Positions 1 through 13,100 of a stretch of DNA of 64,000 bases are shown piece by piece. This stretch comes from Leucosporidium creatinivorum (Eukaryota; Basidiomycota; Microbotryomycetes; Leucosporidiales; Leucosporidiaceae), in contig BCKL01000013.1 of assembly GCA_001600635.1 (NCBI GenBank), forward strand, positions 531,157 through 595,156, written 5' to 3'. Below the pieces are notes generated by a model. It was not told where the DNA came from, made no database searches, and saw only the letters and a list, made by a program, of their open reading frames with translations. The position numbers and the translations under genes were made by a program. Each line of letters starts with the position of its first letter. Positions within the stretch are counted from its first letter, which is position 1.

Positions 1-3000
1 ACCACCGTGTATGCTTCTCCAAGCACTGGAACAACGCCTGGTAGTCCATGTATTCCCGAATCTGCGATTGGTCGTCCTCCTGTGGCGAAGCCGCCGAAGT
101 AGAGAGCAGGTCCGAAGGGAGTTGGAACATGAGCTCGCGAGCGGCTTGAGGCTCGTCGGTGGCTGTTTGGGTTAGGAGCAGTAGGTCAGTAGAGTAGGGA
201 GGGGGAGGTAAGTGCGAGGGAGACGAACAGAGAAAGTAGCGAGTGAGGGCGTTGGCCTGCGAGAGAGCTTCCGTGTAGGTCGAGGGATCAAAGGTGAGCC
301 ACTCGAGCGACCGAATGAGCTCAATCTGCCGAGGGCTGATGCGAGCGTAGGCGTCGAAGCCTCCAGCGTTGGCGAGCGCAGGCAGCTCCTGCAGATGGGA
401 GCGAACGAGCGAGAGTCAGCTCGGCGATGGCTGGGAGCGATAGCGAGGCTGAGCTCACCTCGCGAATGTCAGAGAGCACGAGTTCGACGGTGCGGCAGGC
501 GATCCTGGCAAGGTCCAGACCATGCTCGTGAGTCTTGAGAAGAGCGAGACGGCGCGCCTGGCGGTCGGATTCGGGACCGAAGGCTGAAGGTGGCAGTGAG
601 GTCAGCGATCGCTTCGGTACAGAAGAGTAAAGGCAAGCTTACTAAGCAGAAAGCGAGCGTAGCTCTCGATGGCGCTGCTCGAGTCGAGGTTCGAAGCGTA
701 GAAGGCGATGAGGTTCTCGTCCTGTGGAGCAGCAGGGGTCAGCAAGCGTCGACACCGGACAGCAGAGACGACGCACCTGGTCGTTGGCCTCCAAGACCTG
801 CACATAAGCCTCGAGGATGCGATTGGCGGCGAACTCGGGGAGGGGTTGCTTGAGCTCGCGAAGGACGAGAATGAGATGGGCGAAGAAGCGGAGGAGATGG
901 GCGAGGGTTCTGTCGAGTAATAATAAGACTGTGAGCTTCTGCCTCGCATGAACAAGAGATGGGATAACTCACTCTGGCTCCGTCTCCATCGCCTGCTGCT
1001 CCATCCGGTCAACGAAGTTGGTCAGGAGCTCCGAGATCTTGTTGACGATGAGGTAGGACTGGGAGATATGGAAAAGGTTCTTGGCCGCTGCTGCCAAGTC
1101 TCCCTTCTCCGTCTTGAGCATCTTGTTGAAGATACCCTCCAACTCGGACCTCACGCTCGCCCCTCGTCCCGCCGAACCGAGAAGAGGGTCCTCGTTGTCG
1201 AGCTTGGACGAGGTGGCTTCCAGCTCGTTGACGGATCCTCGACTCCAGAAACGACCTTCTGAGGAGGTCCAGAGGCCGGCTTCGACTTGAGATTCGAAGA
1301 GGCTGTTGACGTGAGTCCAAACGACGTCCTCCCAGCTCGTGCAGACGGGGAGTACCGAGGAGGTGTCACCCGAGATGGCTCCGTACAGAGCACGCTCGTA
1401 TGGGTCGAGGTTCGACTGCAGGAGTGAGTAGGGTCAGCTCGAGGTCAAGCGCCGAGCGAGCCGACAGCAACTCACCGAGCTCGCCAGCTTCCTGCACATC
1501 TTCTTCCACAGCCTCCTGTTGACGTTGCCCGTAGCCCTCTTCTCATCTTCCACAACATCCATGCCCTCAGCTCCATCGAACGCCGCCGCCTGCAGCGCCG
1601 GATCCGACCATAGCTTACCTCCGCCGAGCGAAGCAGCGCGCCAAGACTGGTCCGACTGCCGGCACATGTCGATGGCGAGGTCGAGGTCTCCTGCTCGGAC
1701 GTATTCAAAGAGCGAGCGGAGGAGGGCGCGCTCGTATGTCTGTGGAAGCGAGAGGGTCAGCTCGCGATCCGGTTCGAGCGAGTGAGACGGCAAAAGCTCA
1801 CAGCATCGTCTCCCTCCAGCCGAACTCCACCAGCTCCTTCACGTAATGTAGCATCTGGGTCCAACTCCTCCACCAAACCGCGAGGCGCCTTAGCTCCCGT
1901 CCGTCGCGCTTGCTTGAGTTTGTTTTTGGTGTAAGGGAGGTATCCCCTCCGAATCTCGGCGGGGTTGAGAGATGTGGGGATAGCGTGAAGCCAGTCGCGG
2001 ATGGCCTGTAGGTCTGAGAGGTCAGCTGAGAGCGCAAGCGAGAGGTGAAGGAGACGACTCGCATTCAGCTCGAGTAGATCCTTGTTGCCGCTCACGAGGC
2101 TCTGAGCGACAGATTGGGGAGGCGTGTAAGGGTTCTTGGAGGTGGAGCCTTGCGGTGTAGGCGAGTCCGGCGCTGTTGGCTCGGCGAGACGCTCGCTGAG
2201 AGAGGCGAGGCGAAGCGTCAGCTAAGGCTCAGCGGTAAGCTGTAAGAAGTCGCGCACTAGTACAGCGCTTGGACGAGCTGCCAAGTGTTGCGCTCCAGCT
2301 TCCATGACTCGGCCTCCTCGGGCGTCAAGTCCATCGCCAGAGCTTGCAGCCTGTTCGAGCCAGCGAGGAGGGTCAGCTCTCGTCCAACAACAGCGGATAG
2401 AAGGGTTCTGCAGCTCGCTTGGGGAGCAGGGCGAGCTACAGGAGCTGTAGAGAAGTAATAACTCACCTCTCCTCGCAAATCGCGCTCCAACGAACGAGCA
2501 ATCCATCCTCCTCGTCGAGCACGGAAACTTCTCCGGACTGGGCACGGCGTAGGTGCTCGCTAAAGGCAGCGTAGACGTCTTCCATGCTTTGGTGTGACTT
2601 TGTAGCTTAGTACAGCTCCGAACGAGGTCGAGACGAGATGATGAGGTAAACGGGGGGAGCCAAGATGCGTAGCGCCAGCGCTCGCCGACTTGGCTGAAGT
2701 GAATCTGCATCAGATTGCGAATATGGAGGTGCGGGCAGCTGCTGCAGAGTAGAGACCGAGCTGAGACCCAGTCGGCACTGCGAAGCGGCTCTACAATGAA
2801 GGTAGAAGACCGACGAACCCTTTCGCCGAGCTGGTCCGCGCTGAAGGGCTGCTTGTCGGTTCTCTGCCAGCGCTAATAGCTTGAAAGTGTAACATCGGCT
2901 CTATGAAGTGATATCTGACCTCTACTACTTCACTCCTCTGTCCCCCGACGCTGCTCAGCGCTCGCAACCCCCTCCCTCCAAACCTCCACCGGCGTCGCTC

Positions 3001-3541
3001 CTCCCCATCCGGGCACCAAATGAAACCAGTCCAGCCCCTCATCTCCTCTCTCCCAGGCCTGACAACTCAGCTCGAAGTCCCTCTGCTCCTCCTCTGACGG
3101 CGTCAAGTCGGGTTCGGCGTTGATTCGGACGATGGAGCTGTCCTCGGGGCTGAGTAGCAAGTCCTCTTTGCGCTGCTCTCGGGTTAGCCTGTCGAGGTGC
3201 TGTCTTGCTGCCTCGCGCGCTTGTCCTTTCACCGCTACAGCTGCCCAGCTCACGCCTTCGACCGGCGGGAGCGCTGACGACGCTGCTTCTGCTGCTGTTG
3301 TCGATGCCGAGGCGTCACCAGTTTCCCGTCGCTCTTCCAAGGAAAGAACAGCTAGAGAATATAGTATACGGGCGGGCGGATTGGGGCGCTGAGGCTGAGG
3401 TCGATGCTCGGGAACCTCGAGTTTTGCAGCTGTGTGACCGGGATGGGCAGGAACAGCCTTGCCGGAAGTACTGCTCGGTATAGATGAGTTTGCTGCTGCT
3501 CCAGCTTGCGGTGCAGGCGAAGTGTGCGGGCGACGGGCCAT
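1..3541 (-). CDS. NUP84: Nucleoporin Nup84/Nup107 (partial, 3' end off the left edge)
   Basis: This is a structural subunit of the Y-shaped (Nup84/Nup107-160) scaffold of the nuclear pore. The strongest evidence is an exon near 1,500-1,770 that reads YVRAGDLDLAIDMCRQSDQ, then WRAASLGG. This is the typical Nup107 helical-repeat signature, a run of 'A/C-x-L-C-R-x2-x-Q-x-WRAA-x-L-G-G'. An exon at about 970-1,150 (LFHISQSYLIVNKISELL) fits the C-terminal helical domain. The start was placed at ATG 3,541 because the longer open frame upstream (to 3,724) has no ATG. The N-terminal part is Pro/Ala/Ser-rich, then Glu-rich and helical. The gene has many short introns. Family assignment is confident; internal exon borders were not all traced and the C-terminus lies outside the window. 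Confidence 0.85.
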
Positions 3542-3970
3542 TGAGGAGGTTTTGAGAGCGTCGCTCAGTTCGAGAGCCGGCGCCTGATAGCGGGGGCAGT
3601 AGCCTCTAGACTGATAAAATAGATTCGGAGTGCAGCTAGCTGCAGCGAGAAGCGAGCGGTAACGAGATGGACGAAGAAGAGGGAGCGCTGGAAGTTCGCA
3701 AGGCGGCTCGAAGTTTACATGCACTCAGGTCAAGCTCGGTACAAAGGGAAGAGGCAGATAAATCCAACAATCAGTTGAAGCTCCCGCCGAAGCTCTCTCG
3801 CCGAAGCTCTCGCCGAATCCTCGCCCGAAGCGCAAGATCGTCCAACAAACGACTCGGTGTCGAGTCGCAATACATGCATGCATCGCTACAGCTTCTAGTG
3901 TCCTTCTCCTTCGTGCCCCTCATCCTTCCTCCCTCGCCGCTCGCGCATCTCCTCGTCCATCGATCGGCGC

Positions 3971-6191
3971 TCACCACCCCTGCTGCCCACTCTGATACGG
4001 GTTATAGCTCCCCGCGCCGACGGGCGGCTGAGCTCCATACCCCCCCTGCTCCTGATACCCTCCCTGCTGCTGCTGCTGCATCGAAGGCGGCGGCACCGGC
4101 GGCGCAGGAGCATAGTAGCCGCCGCCTTGCTGCTGAGGAGGCGGCGGAGGATAGTTGTAGTCTTGCGGCTCGTTCGAGTGGTCGTACTGATACTGATCGT
4201 AGGGTGTTTGGTGCTGATAGCCACCTTGCTGCTGCTGTAGCGAAGGAGGAGGAATCGGAGGCTGAGGAGGCGCCGGCGTGGAGGAGTAGTAGTTGGATGC
4301 TGGAGCGGGAGGGATAGGAAGCGGTGTGCCCGTCGAGTATCGAGATGGAGGGGGTTGAGGAGGTTGAGGAGGAGCAGGAAATTGCCCGAATTGAGAGGGG
4401 GGAGCAAAGTTTGGGGGAGGAGCGAATTGCTGCTGCTGGTTGTAGTCGTTCGGTGGGGTCGGCTGTTGGAACGAGGGAGGTCCGTTGAAGCTCGGAGGAG
4501 GAGCGAACGAGGAGATGGATCCCGAATGGCGGAGGTGAGAGCCGCTGTTGAGGCTGCCATAGTCGTAGCCGCTCGCTGACGAGTGAGGGCGAGGTGGCTG
4601 AGGGAGAGGATTTGAAGGTTGCTGCTGCCAGTGAATCGGCATTACTGGAGGCTGTGGCGGCTGCGGTGGGAGCTGGTGAGACTGCTGGGGAGGAGCGTAA
4701 CCGTGCTGAGGAGGAGGCGACTCGTATATCTGGGGCGGCGGTTGGGGTTGGCCGTACTGCTGGTGCTGGAGAGGCTGCTGGTACTGCTGAGGCGGCTGAT
4801 CATAGCTCTGAGCCTGCTGATCATACCCGTTCGAGTGGTAGCCTAGTGATGGAGATCGTAAGCGAAAGCTTCGGCGTTCGACGAAGCAACCGGCTCACCC
4901 TGCGACGCGTAATGCTGATTGGCGAGCTGCTGGAACCCGCTCACGCGACCATGCGTACTCGCATTAATCGTCGCCTGGTTGTCTCCCCCGTGCTGTCCTC
5001 CTCCATAACCTCCAAACTCGTCTGCTCCTCCGCCATAGTTCGGCGCTGGCGCTCCATAGCTTCCTCCTGGTCCTCCAGCGTAGCTCGCTCGTCGATCTGG
5101 CGGCTGCTGGTAGCTTCCATTCTGAGGGGGAGGAGGCCCGTAGCCGTAGGAAGGCTGGTGTTGGTAAGTCGAGGAAGGGGGAGCGGGGAGGGGCGGCCGC
5201 TGGTTGACGCTCAAAGCCGACATCGAATTGGAGAGAGGTGCGAGGTCGGGATCAGGGTAGTCGGCTGCTACGTCCAGCGCTCCCTGTGGTAATGATGAGC
5301 GGTCAGCTCGGATTCAAACGCTGGACCGACACGCGAAGGCAAACGCACGGGCGAAGGGCCAAGCTCGCTGCCATCCCATTCCTCGGTGTTGCGATCATCA
5401 TCCGAGAAGTCGTCGGTTCTGGAGCCTGGTCCTCCGTATGCGCCGAGCGGCTCCTGCCTTTGGGGAGGACGTTCGGGCGGAGGGTCCTGCGAGAGAGCCA
5501 TCGAGTCAGCTCAAGCGCGCAGCCGAAGCAAGAGCAAGAGCAGCTCACCGAGGAGTACCATGTCAGCTCCAGGTAGACCTCTCCCGCATATCGGCCTTTC
5601 CGCTCAAGCTTGACCCAGTCTGTTGTACAGCAGCGAGACGCATCAGCCAACGCTCGAGCTAAGCAGCCAGCCGGACTCACCATCGAATGCACCCTTCTTG
5701 ATCGTCTCTTCGAGCTCCAATACACCTTCTCCAACCAGCTTTGGATCCTTGACATCATCGGCGTAGCAAGCGAGCTTCAACACCCTCTTGCCGTTGCTCG
5801 ACGTCGTGCTCGCGCTAGTCTGCGCTGCCTGCAGCTTCGCCTGCTCGCTAGCAGCAGCCAGAGGCATAACCCCGCCATGCTTGTTGACCAACGCATTGGC
5901 TCCCTCGCCGCCCAGCTGATCCCGCTCATCCCGGAGCAGCTCGAAGCGGAACTCTGAATCCCAAGTCGGTTGCTGTCCGCCGCGCTCAATCGTCTCTGTA
6001 CGCTTCTTGTTGAGGCCGTAGGTGACGGTGCAGTAGGGGTTCTGCTTGCCTATCCGGACTCGGTTCGTCAGGTTCTTGGCTCGGAGTACCACGACGATGA
6101 GAGTCCCCAGGACGGCGGAGGGCTTGCGAGGCGACGAGGCGGTGGGAGAAGCGTCGCCGTTGGGCGTTACTGGGCGACCTAGTGCCGTCAT
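3971..6191 (-). CDS. C2-domain protein with long Pro/Gln/Tyr-rich tail (Inn1/Fic1-like)
   Basis: Five exons were traced: 6191-5681, 5619-5549, 5486 to about 5350, 5283-4899 and 4842-3971. The N-terminus (about residues 25-190) is a C2 domain: GTLIVVVLRAKNLTNRVRIG, then NPYCTVTYGL, WDSEFRFEL and, across the first intron, DDWVKLERKGRYAGEVYLEL. The rest is low-complexity, rich in PPP, QQQ and GGY runs, with PxxP-type stretches that could bind SH3 domains. One C2 domain plus a proline-rich tail is the layout of Inn1/Fic1 cytokinesis proteins, which work at the division septum; that functional link is inference. Exon 4 to exon 5 is joined through a 56-nt intron (4,898-4,843) that restores the frame. 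The stop at 3,971 overlaps a possible donor (GGTGAGC), so a short extra 3' exon cannot be excluded. Confidence 0.8.
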
Positions 6192-6585
6192 GGCTAGGTG
6201 GGAGGGTGTTCAGAGGTATGTACTAATGCTGCCGTAGTCGAAGAGCGAGAGACGAGGTGAAGACAACGACGTTGAGGGAGACCAAGAGCTGGCTGCCCCA
6301 GGCGCGTCGACGTCGTCCAGAGTCGAAGGATGTACCGAACTCGTTCAGGAGCTTCGCTACCGAGCAAAACGCTCCAGAGAGTCGTAGAACATCAACGGGG
6401 CCTCTGCTCGGGATAGCACCTCTCTTCTCGCTGTAGTTGGCCTAGCTCTCTCTTCGCCGAGCTACAGCGCCGAGCCGGGAAGGCGTATCGAAGATATTGC
6501 AAGCTATCAAGCGGTACACCGGATCGGAGTCTGCTATACTATTCTGTACGACCTTCGAAAACCGCGTCGAGGGGCATCACGGCTC
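6192..6585. other. Intergenic stretch without a supported gene
   Basis: This 394-nt gap lies upstream of the C2-domain gene and downstream of the lipase gene, both on the minus strand. It should hold the promoter and 5' leader of the C2 gene. No convincing ORF, repeat or RNA gene was seen. Confidence 0.5.
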
Positions 6586-9449
6586 TCAGCGGACCTTCTT
6601 ATGAGCTCCGGTCGTCGTCGCCGAGCGCCTTTTCCTGCCTCCCTGACCTTCGACCTTGATCTGGCTGAGGTTCTCGTAGTACGACGCAGGAACTGCACGC
6701 GAGAAGATGGCGATGGACGTCAGCTGCAACTCAACGCCTTGCTCGACATCGCCGAGCCTGCTCACAGTGGTTCCAGACCGACGCCACGAGCAGCACGGCC
6801 GCTGGCGGTCCCCAGACGATGGCAGTACGAAGACACCAGTGCGCTACGACGAGCGCCAAGTCGAAGAGAGCTACGAGACTGGGGAACAGCCAGTCTTTCC
6901 AGGCTTTGACGGCAAGCTTCCACCACGACCACTCCTGCGCACCCCGAGAGAGAAGGAGGCCCTTGGCCCTGGTGGCGAGCACGCGGAAGAGGGAGCAGTA
7001 TGGAGCGAGACTGAGGCGGAACGCCTCGGGGGCGAGGCGGCAGAAGGGAACAAAGTAGGGCCAGACGACTATCGAAGCTCGAGGGCAACTTCAGTGGTGT
7101 TCGAGGGTCGAGGAGAGCGGTACTTACAGCGCAGCCATTTGTAGTAAGGCCAAATCATGAGGACCATCACAGTGGGCATCACGAGCTCACGCCAGGTAGG
7201 CATGCGAGGATGAGGAACCCAACTCGGCAGCCACGATTCGCTCGGCGCTCCCTGCTTCCCATCCTTGACGACTACGACTCGCGTGGCGGAGTGCAATGAG
7301 GAGGTCTTGGTCCTGTAGTAAGGCTCTGAGAACGGGCGGAGAGCAAAAGGGACACCGATATGGCCGTAGTTGAGCACCGACAACGACGACAGGGAAGTGC
7401 GATCGACCTCGTCGTCGGCGAAGCCTCTGCAACAAAGTGAGGTTAACGCGGCAACGCGACGACATTTTTAGTGATACAGCGTACGGAGGGAGGTGCGTGA
7501 CGACATCGAAGCCATTGCAGATACGCCAGAGGATGTTGGGTCGGTCGACGGGGATGCTCGCCGACTGCGAGAGGGGGAGAACACGGTCACTCGACGTCGC
7601 TATTGCTGGGTAGAGAAACGCCCTGACCTCCTCAAAGCTGGATACGAAAGCTCCGTCTCCGAAGCGAGGGGCTGTAGAAGCTCTCCAGTCAGCTCGAGCA
7701 CGAGCCAAGGTCGATAGCATTTTGAACTCACCTCCGAACGTGTAGCCATCGCGCAAGATTAGACCATCGCCGAGATCGGCAGGTGCTCGAAGATATCGTG
7801 CGTAGATGAGGCCGGCGAGAGCAGCTCCTAGCGAATGGCCCGTGATCCAAAGCGGCACTGGTTTCGAGGCGTCGGCCGACGAAGAGGAGAGCTCTCGGGC
7901 GAGAAGGCGAAGACTCCTGGTGATCTGACCTGGGAGATTAGAAGCACAAGTGTCAGCTGAAGGCTTGCAAGCTTGCCAACCCACGATCGCGCACCGTAGT
8001 AGTCCGAGCTTCCTGCGCCGAAGGAAAACAGCTCGCGCAAGAAGCCTTCGTGGGCCGTTCCGCTGCCAAAGAAGGCTGCGCTAGAGAGGCGAGAAATGTT
8101 GCTATCCACGAGGAACTGTAGGTCGAGGCTCAGAGGCGCGTCAATCCTGGTAGAAGGAGCAAGAGCTCACCTCGGCGAAGTTGGTAGGCGTGGTTCCCTT
8201 GAAGCAGAGGATCATGAACGGCTTCCGCGTAGTAGGCGGAGAGTAGAAGATTGAAGCGGTCGGGCCGGTCTTGACGTAGCGACCGAAGACGTTGAGGTAG
8301 CGAAGGCCCCAGCGTTCAGCCTGCCCGACGCCGAGCGGCGTTAGTGTGCTGGTCAACGGCACCGTCCATCGTTTGACGGCACCGTTCATCGTTTGACGGC
8401 CTCACTCTTGCCGCGTAGAGAGTTGTACTACGTACCTGCTGTCCCACGAAGCTCGCAGAGTCAGACGCGGGATCCTGAGAGTGCCCCACCGGCATTAAAC
8501 CCGGCGCCGAAGCTTGGGCTTGGTGCGGCACCTCGTAGACGAGCGCCGACAGGACCAGCAGCGTCTGTGGTTCACTTATGATCAGCTACTGCATCGCTTG
8601 TATCTCTGCTCGTAAAGGAAAGGCTTGCCTTCGCCAAGTCCACGTCGAAAATCCTCGTCGTCTTGAAGTCGATCTCCTCGGCTTGTGCGTCTCGCGGAGG
8701 AGAATCCGGCTCCGAGGGTGGAGGGGCGTCTCTGAACGTTGTAGCTAGCCCGGAAAGAGTCGCACGTGCTGACCTGACCGCCCGAGTCGTCTCGTCGGAG
8801 GAGAAGAGTGAAGGGTTGCTCTGCTCCGAGAAACCGAAGGCGGATCAGTCAAGGTGTGGGAGCTGAGATCGAGCAAGCCCCTTCACCCTGTTGATGAACG
8901 ATAGGGAAGGTCGGCGCGACCAACGAGGGTGAGCGCGCTGTCGAGGGGATATAAATCAGCGCCGAACGGTCATTGCCAAATGAGCAGCAAGCTCGACCTA
9001 CCATTGCCGAGACCGTGTACTGAACAAACAGGGCGCCGACGAGGAAAGAGACGACTGCAGGGGCGATCACGACTAGACTGAAGGTATTGACGGGGTCGGT
9101 GAAGAGTGTGAGAGGACTGAAGAAGAGCGTGCGGAACCAGGTGTAGGCCGACTTCAAGATGAAGCAAAGGCTGCAGGTATGTAAGTGAGTCAGCCCGGTT
9201 CTCCTCGCCGGACGTGTTGGACGGCAGCAAGACGACCTACAGTGCATAGAGCCCCGAAAAGAACTCGAGCATGACGAAAGGAAGTCTCGATTGGAACTCT
9301 GCTTGCTCGAGAAAAGCACGTTCGTACAGCGTGCTGACGGTCGAGGTAGCGCGCACGCTCGAACGACGAGCCATTCTGATCTCGAACTCGGACCTCGGCG
9401 CGGCGGCAGGTTCAGGGTAGGTCGGCTGCACAGGACTATCCTCCGCCAT
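6586..9449 (-). CDS. Membrane-anchored class 3 (alpha/beta-hydrolase) lipase
   Basis: This is a lipase of the fungal class 3 family, acting on acylglycerol-type esters. The nucleophile elbow is seen as WITGHSLGAALAGLIYARYL near 7,800-7,850. A likely catalytic His lies in LNYGHIGVPFAL near 7,370. The mid-part YSPPTTRKPFMILCFKGT is the usual lead-in to the hydrolase core. The N-terminus starts at ATG 9,449 (MAEDSPVQPTYPEP) and is followed by strongly hydrophobic segments (YTWFRTLFFSPL, then VVIAPAVVSFLVGALFV). Further hydrophobic helices lie near the C-terminus (6,750-7,200), so the enzyme is probably integral to the membrane. The last exon ends at TGA 6,588-6,586 with a basic tail, read through an intron that begins GTGAGC near 6,770. 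Many short introns interrupt it. Substrate and compartment are not visible from sequence. Confidence 0.8.
8361..8400. repeat. 20-bp tandem duplication inside a lipase intron
   Basis: Two adjacent 20-bp units (8,361-8,380 and 8,381-8,400) differ at one base. The reading suggests they lie in an intron of the lipase gene that opens with GTGAGG and closes with a GGGCAG acceptor, so the non-triplet length would not disturb the protein. Confidence 0.6.
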
Positions 9450-10137
9450 CTAAGCGTTTGGGAGCTACGAGAACGAGAAGGAAGACAAGAAGACGAGTGA
9501 CGAGTGGCGAGTGGTAGGAGGAAGAGAGCCAGAGTCGCCGTCGAGCTGAGCCTGCAAGCGATGCCGAGCTCGACCGGCGATTGAGGTGCAGGTCGGTTTG
9601 GAGAGGTGCAGCTGTCTCCTTCAAGCGCTTTGTAGACGATTTCTGCTGCTCTTCGGAGATTCAAGAGTTAAACTACCCCCTTGTGCACCTCATTTTAACT
9701 CGACGCGCTGTCTTCACCGAGCTCAGATCGGCGATTCTGCTCTGCAGCAGGGTTCTTTGACGTCGTTGTAGTGCCGAGGAGAGCAATGGGCGTCTTGACC
9801 TTACATGCTGCGACGTATTGAAATCCCACACAGCGCCCACCTCATTAGACTTCTGAACCTGCGCCGAGCAACGATTCCGGCGTCGAGCTTTCGCCGACCT
9901 CTCGTTGAGAGAGGCTGTTGCGCCTAGACCTACAGCAGCCAAGGTCCAACTGCGAGTGCGGTGAGAGTGAGAGCTCCTCTTGTGAGCAGCTCTCGAGGTT
10001 AGAGCTGAGGCGCCGAGCCATTGGCAAAGTACCCTCCTCACCGACGAAACGCACAGAACAAAGCTAGTAAATCAATGCAAGAGGATGCGAACGATGGTAC
10101 AAAATATAAAGCAGCCCGAGGGTCCGTTCAGTTGCGA
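9450..10137. other. Intergenic region between lipase and GH20 genes
   Basis: About 690 nt upstream of the lipase start and downstream of the GH20 stop. It presumably carries the lipase promoter and 5' leader. ORFs here are short, lack ATG starts or show no recognisable motif. Confidence 0.5.
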
Positions 10138-13100
10138 TCAGATATACTGCAGGCGCAGATCGGTGAGCTGGCGTTCGGTTCGGCGCCGAGAAAGGAAGAG
10201 AGCGCACGGTAGGCTTAGCTGCGCGAGCCCAGTCGAGCATAAGGTTGACGCGTTGGCCCTCAAAGACGACCTGGAGTACGAGAAGGTCAGCTGGGTCGAA
10301 GAGGGAAGAAGCTCGGCGCTCACCTCGAGCTCCACCTCCAACTCCTCGAGCTTGGTCGTCGTCTTATCGTCGACGTCGAGGTAGGCGATGAGCCTGGGTG
10401 GATAAGAGTAAGCGAAGCGTCCAGCGGAGAGAAGAGAAGAGGCGAAGCCCACCTCTCGTGCATCGTCTCCAAGCGATTGAGCAGGCCTCCGTAGCGAAGG
10501 TCGAGGTTTTCCCATCCGAAAGGCTTGTACATGGCGAACCAGTTCGACCTGTATACGCAGGACGTCAGCTTACTCTCGCCGTAAAGACTGAGGGAAAGAA
10601 TGACCCACCGATGCAGCTTATGCAACTCCTTCGTCAACCTCCTCAGCCTGCTCATCCTACTGCTCTCTCCCTTCCCAGCAAGCGCCTCCAACTCACTCCT
10701 ATCCCCCGTCTTATAAGCATGCACCAACCTCTCCCTCAAATGGCACTTGAGGCTCAAGATCCTCGCCAGGAGGTAAGGGAGCTGCAAGCGCTTGTTGGCG
10801 GGGTAGTCCTCCACCGAATGAGGGACGGCGATGGTCGTCATAGTGCTGAAGTCGGTGGAGAGGGCTTGTTCGAGGTAGGTGGCGACGTGCGTGTAGTGCG
10901 ATTCGAGGTCGTAGCCGCGGTACTGAGGTGAGAGGTAGGAGTAGAAGGGCTCTGCTCGGCATTTGAGGAGGAGGGTCAGCAAGGAAGGAGCAGGGAGGGA
11001 GGAGGACCGGCTCACCCTCCCAGAGAAGGAACTTGGAAATGTTGGGCGTGTAGTGCGTCCTTACATCGATCGGCTGCGACTCGGGTTGGGTATCGCTGTT
11101 CGGCACAAGTCGAGTCGGGTCAGCCTCGTTCTCGGCGCCTCCTGGGGATCGCGAGCGTTCACTCACTCAAGCTTGCTCGCATACACATAATCATCGAAGT
11201 CCGCTCCTGTAATGCCGTCAAACTTCTTCCGCAGCAGCGCGGCATCGATTTCCTCGAGACGAGTGTAGGCCTGCTCAGCTTGGTAGAGCATGCCGGGGAG
11301 GGCAGAGTAGAGGTCGAATTCGTTGCCTTCGTCGCCCCAGATGGTGGTCATGACTCTGCAAGACGAGTGACGGTCAGCTAGATGGCTCAGCGACGATGGA
11401 GGGAAGGGGAGCAGACGAACGCTCGAACGCCCGACGACGCCTCCTTCGAGGCCTTCATGCTCGCTCGTACGGTGGCGAAAGTGAAGGGTAGGGCGGTCCA
11501 GAATCTGCAGGCGAGTGGAAGTCAGCTTTCGAACTCGGCGAGGAGAGGTCGGAGCGAACTCACCGACTCCAAGTCCACACGCCGGAAGCCATCCACGGCG
11601 CTTTGTTGGCGAGCTTCCAGTGCTGCGCAATTTTGGAGGTGTAGGGGCGCGAGTCGGTATGATAGTAGCTGTGGCGAGGAAGACGTCGAGTCAGCTTTTG
11701 GCCGGCGAACGAGGAGGAGGGAGGGGCCAAGAACTTACTCCCAGAAGACCGTGTTGATCTCGTCGGGAATAGAAGAGGTGAGATCCTCGCTGATGACACT
11801 GTTGGGGTCGTAGTAGCCCGAGAGCTGGTTGTTTTTGGCGGGGAGGCAGAACAGCACTTTGGAGGGGAAGGAGATCAGCTCGGCTCGTCGGTCTCTCCCG
11901 AGAAAGGCACTCACTATCACTCCAGATCATGGGAGAGAGGCCATTGCGAGTGCAGATCTCGTTGCAGCGACGGAGGTGGTCGGTGAACTGCAGGGAGCGC
12001 GGAAGTGAGCAAGTCGCCGAGAAGGAAGGAGCGAAGCCAAGCCAACGCACCACCTTGGTTGACTCCTTGTAGCCATATAGCTGCCTGTATCGTCCCTCAC
12101 TAACGCCATGCGCCTCGTCCATGCCGATGTGGATTCGCTTGGAGCGAAGAGGACCGCTGATCGCCTTGATCATCTGCGAAAGGCGAGGACAGAGTCAGCG
12201 AGGCGAGGGAGACCTTGACAGCGTAGGAACTCACCTTCTCGATGAAAGCGTACGTCTCCTCCGACTCAGCGAGCAGGACCTCAGCCGTATCGCGCAAGCC
12301 GCCGTACTTGGGCCATTGAAGCATCTGTCCGAGGTGGCCGAGGGTCTGGATGCAGGCGATGACTTCGATGCCGCTGGGGGGAAGCGCGAAGACAGCATCA
12401 GCAGAGATAAGAAAGCCAGTGCAAAGTAGGCCGACAGCTCACAGAGCAAAAGCGTAGTCGTCAATCTCGCGCAGCTCGGCTTCGGTGTAGGGTCCTCGGA
12501 AGTAGCCGAAGAAGGGCTCTCCCTCGATCGCGTAGGTATCCTCGCAATAGAGCTGTAGAGGTGAAATGTAAGCTCGAGAGGTGCAGCAGCCAAGCGAGCA
12601 AGACGGACCTGGAGAACGTTGGTCCCCATGAGCGCGAGCTGTCGTAGGAGGAACTTGACGGCCGAAGGAAGGAGTACACCGTTTCTTGAGCAGTCGATCA
12701 TGACTCTGCGATAGCCAAAACGAGATCAGCAAGCGTCCGAGAGCAGCCTCAGCCCATCTCGGCGCAAGACAGACTGACCCGACCGAATCGAACAAGCACT
12801 GCTCGTTGCGCCTGAGGTCTTGTCCGACGTTGCCGCTCCACTTGATGCCATCTTCGACGTGTCCTGCACCGTCGGAAGACTGCGACATGTCGTCCTCCTC
12901 GGCCGCGTCGGGGTGCTTGAAGGTCGAGAGTCCGCGAGAGATGGCCAAGACGTGGCCGAGCCCGCGGTAGGCTGTGGGAGCAAGACGATGAGCTGTATAT
13001 GACCCCCCCGGTGGTGCTGAGCTCACCCTCAATAGGGCGGTTGTAGGAGATTTCCACTTCAAAGTCGTCGTCCTCTGCGACGAGGGTGAAGTCGTCATGG

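Noticed and set aside
4594-5292. 232-codon plus-strand ORF opposite the C2-domain gene
   Set aside because: Antisense of Pro/Gln-rich exons that are supported by splice sites and a C2 domain on the minus strand.
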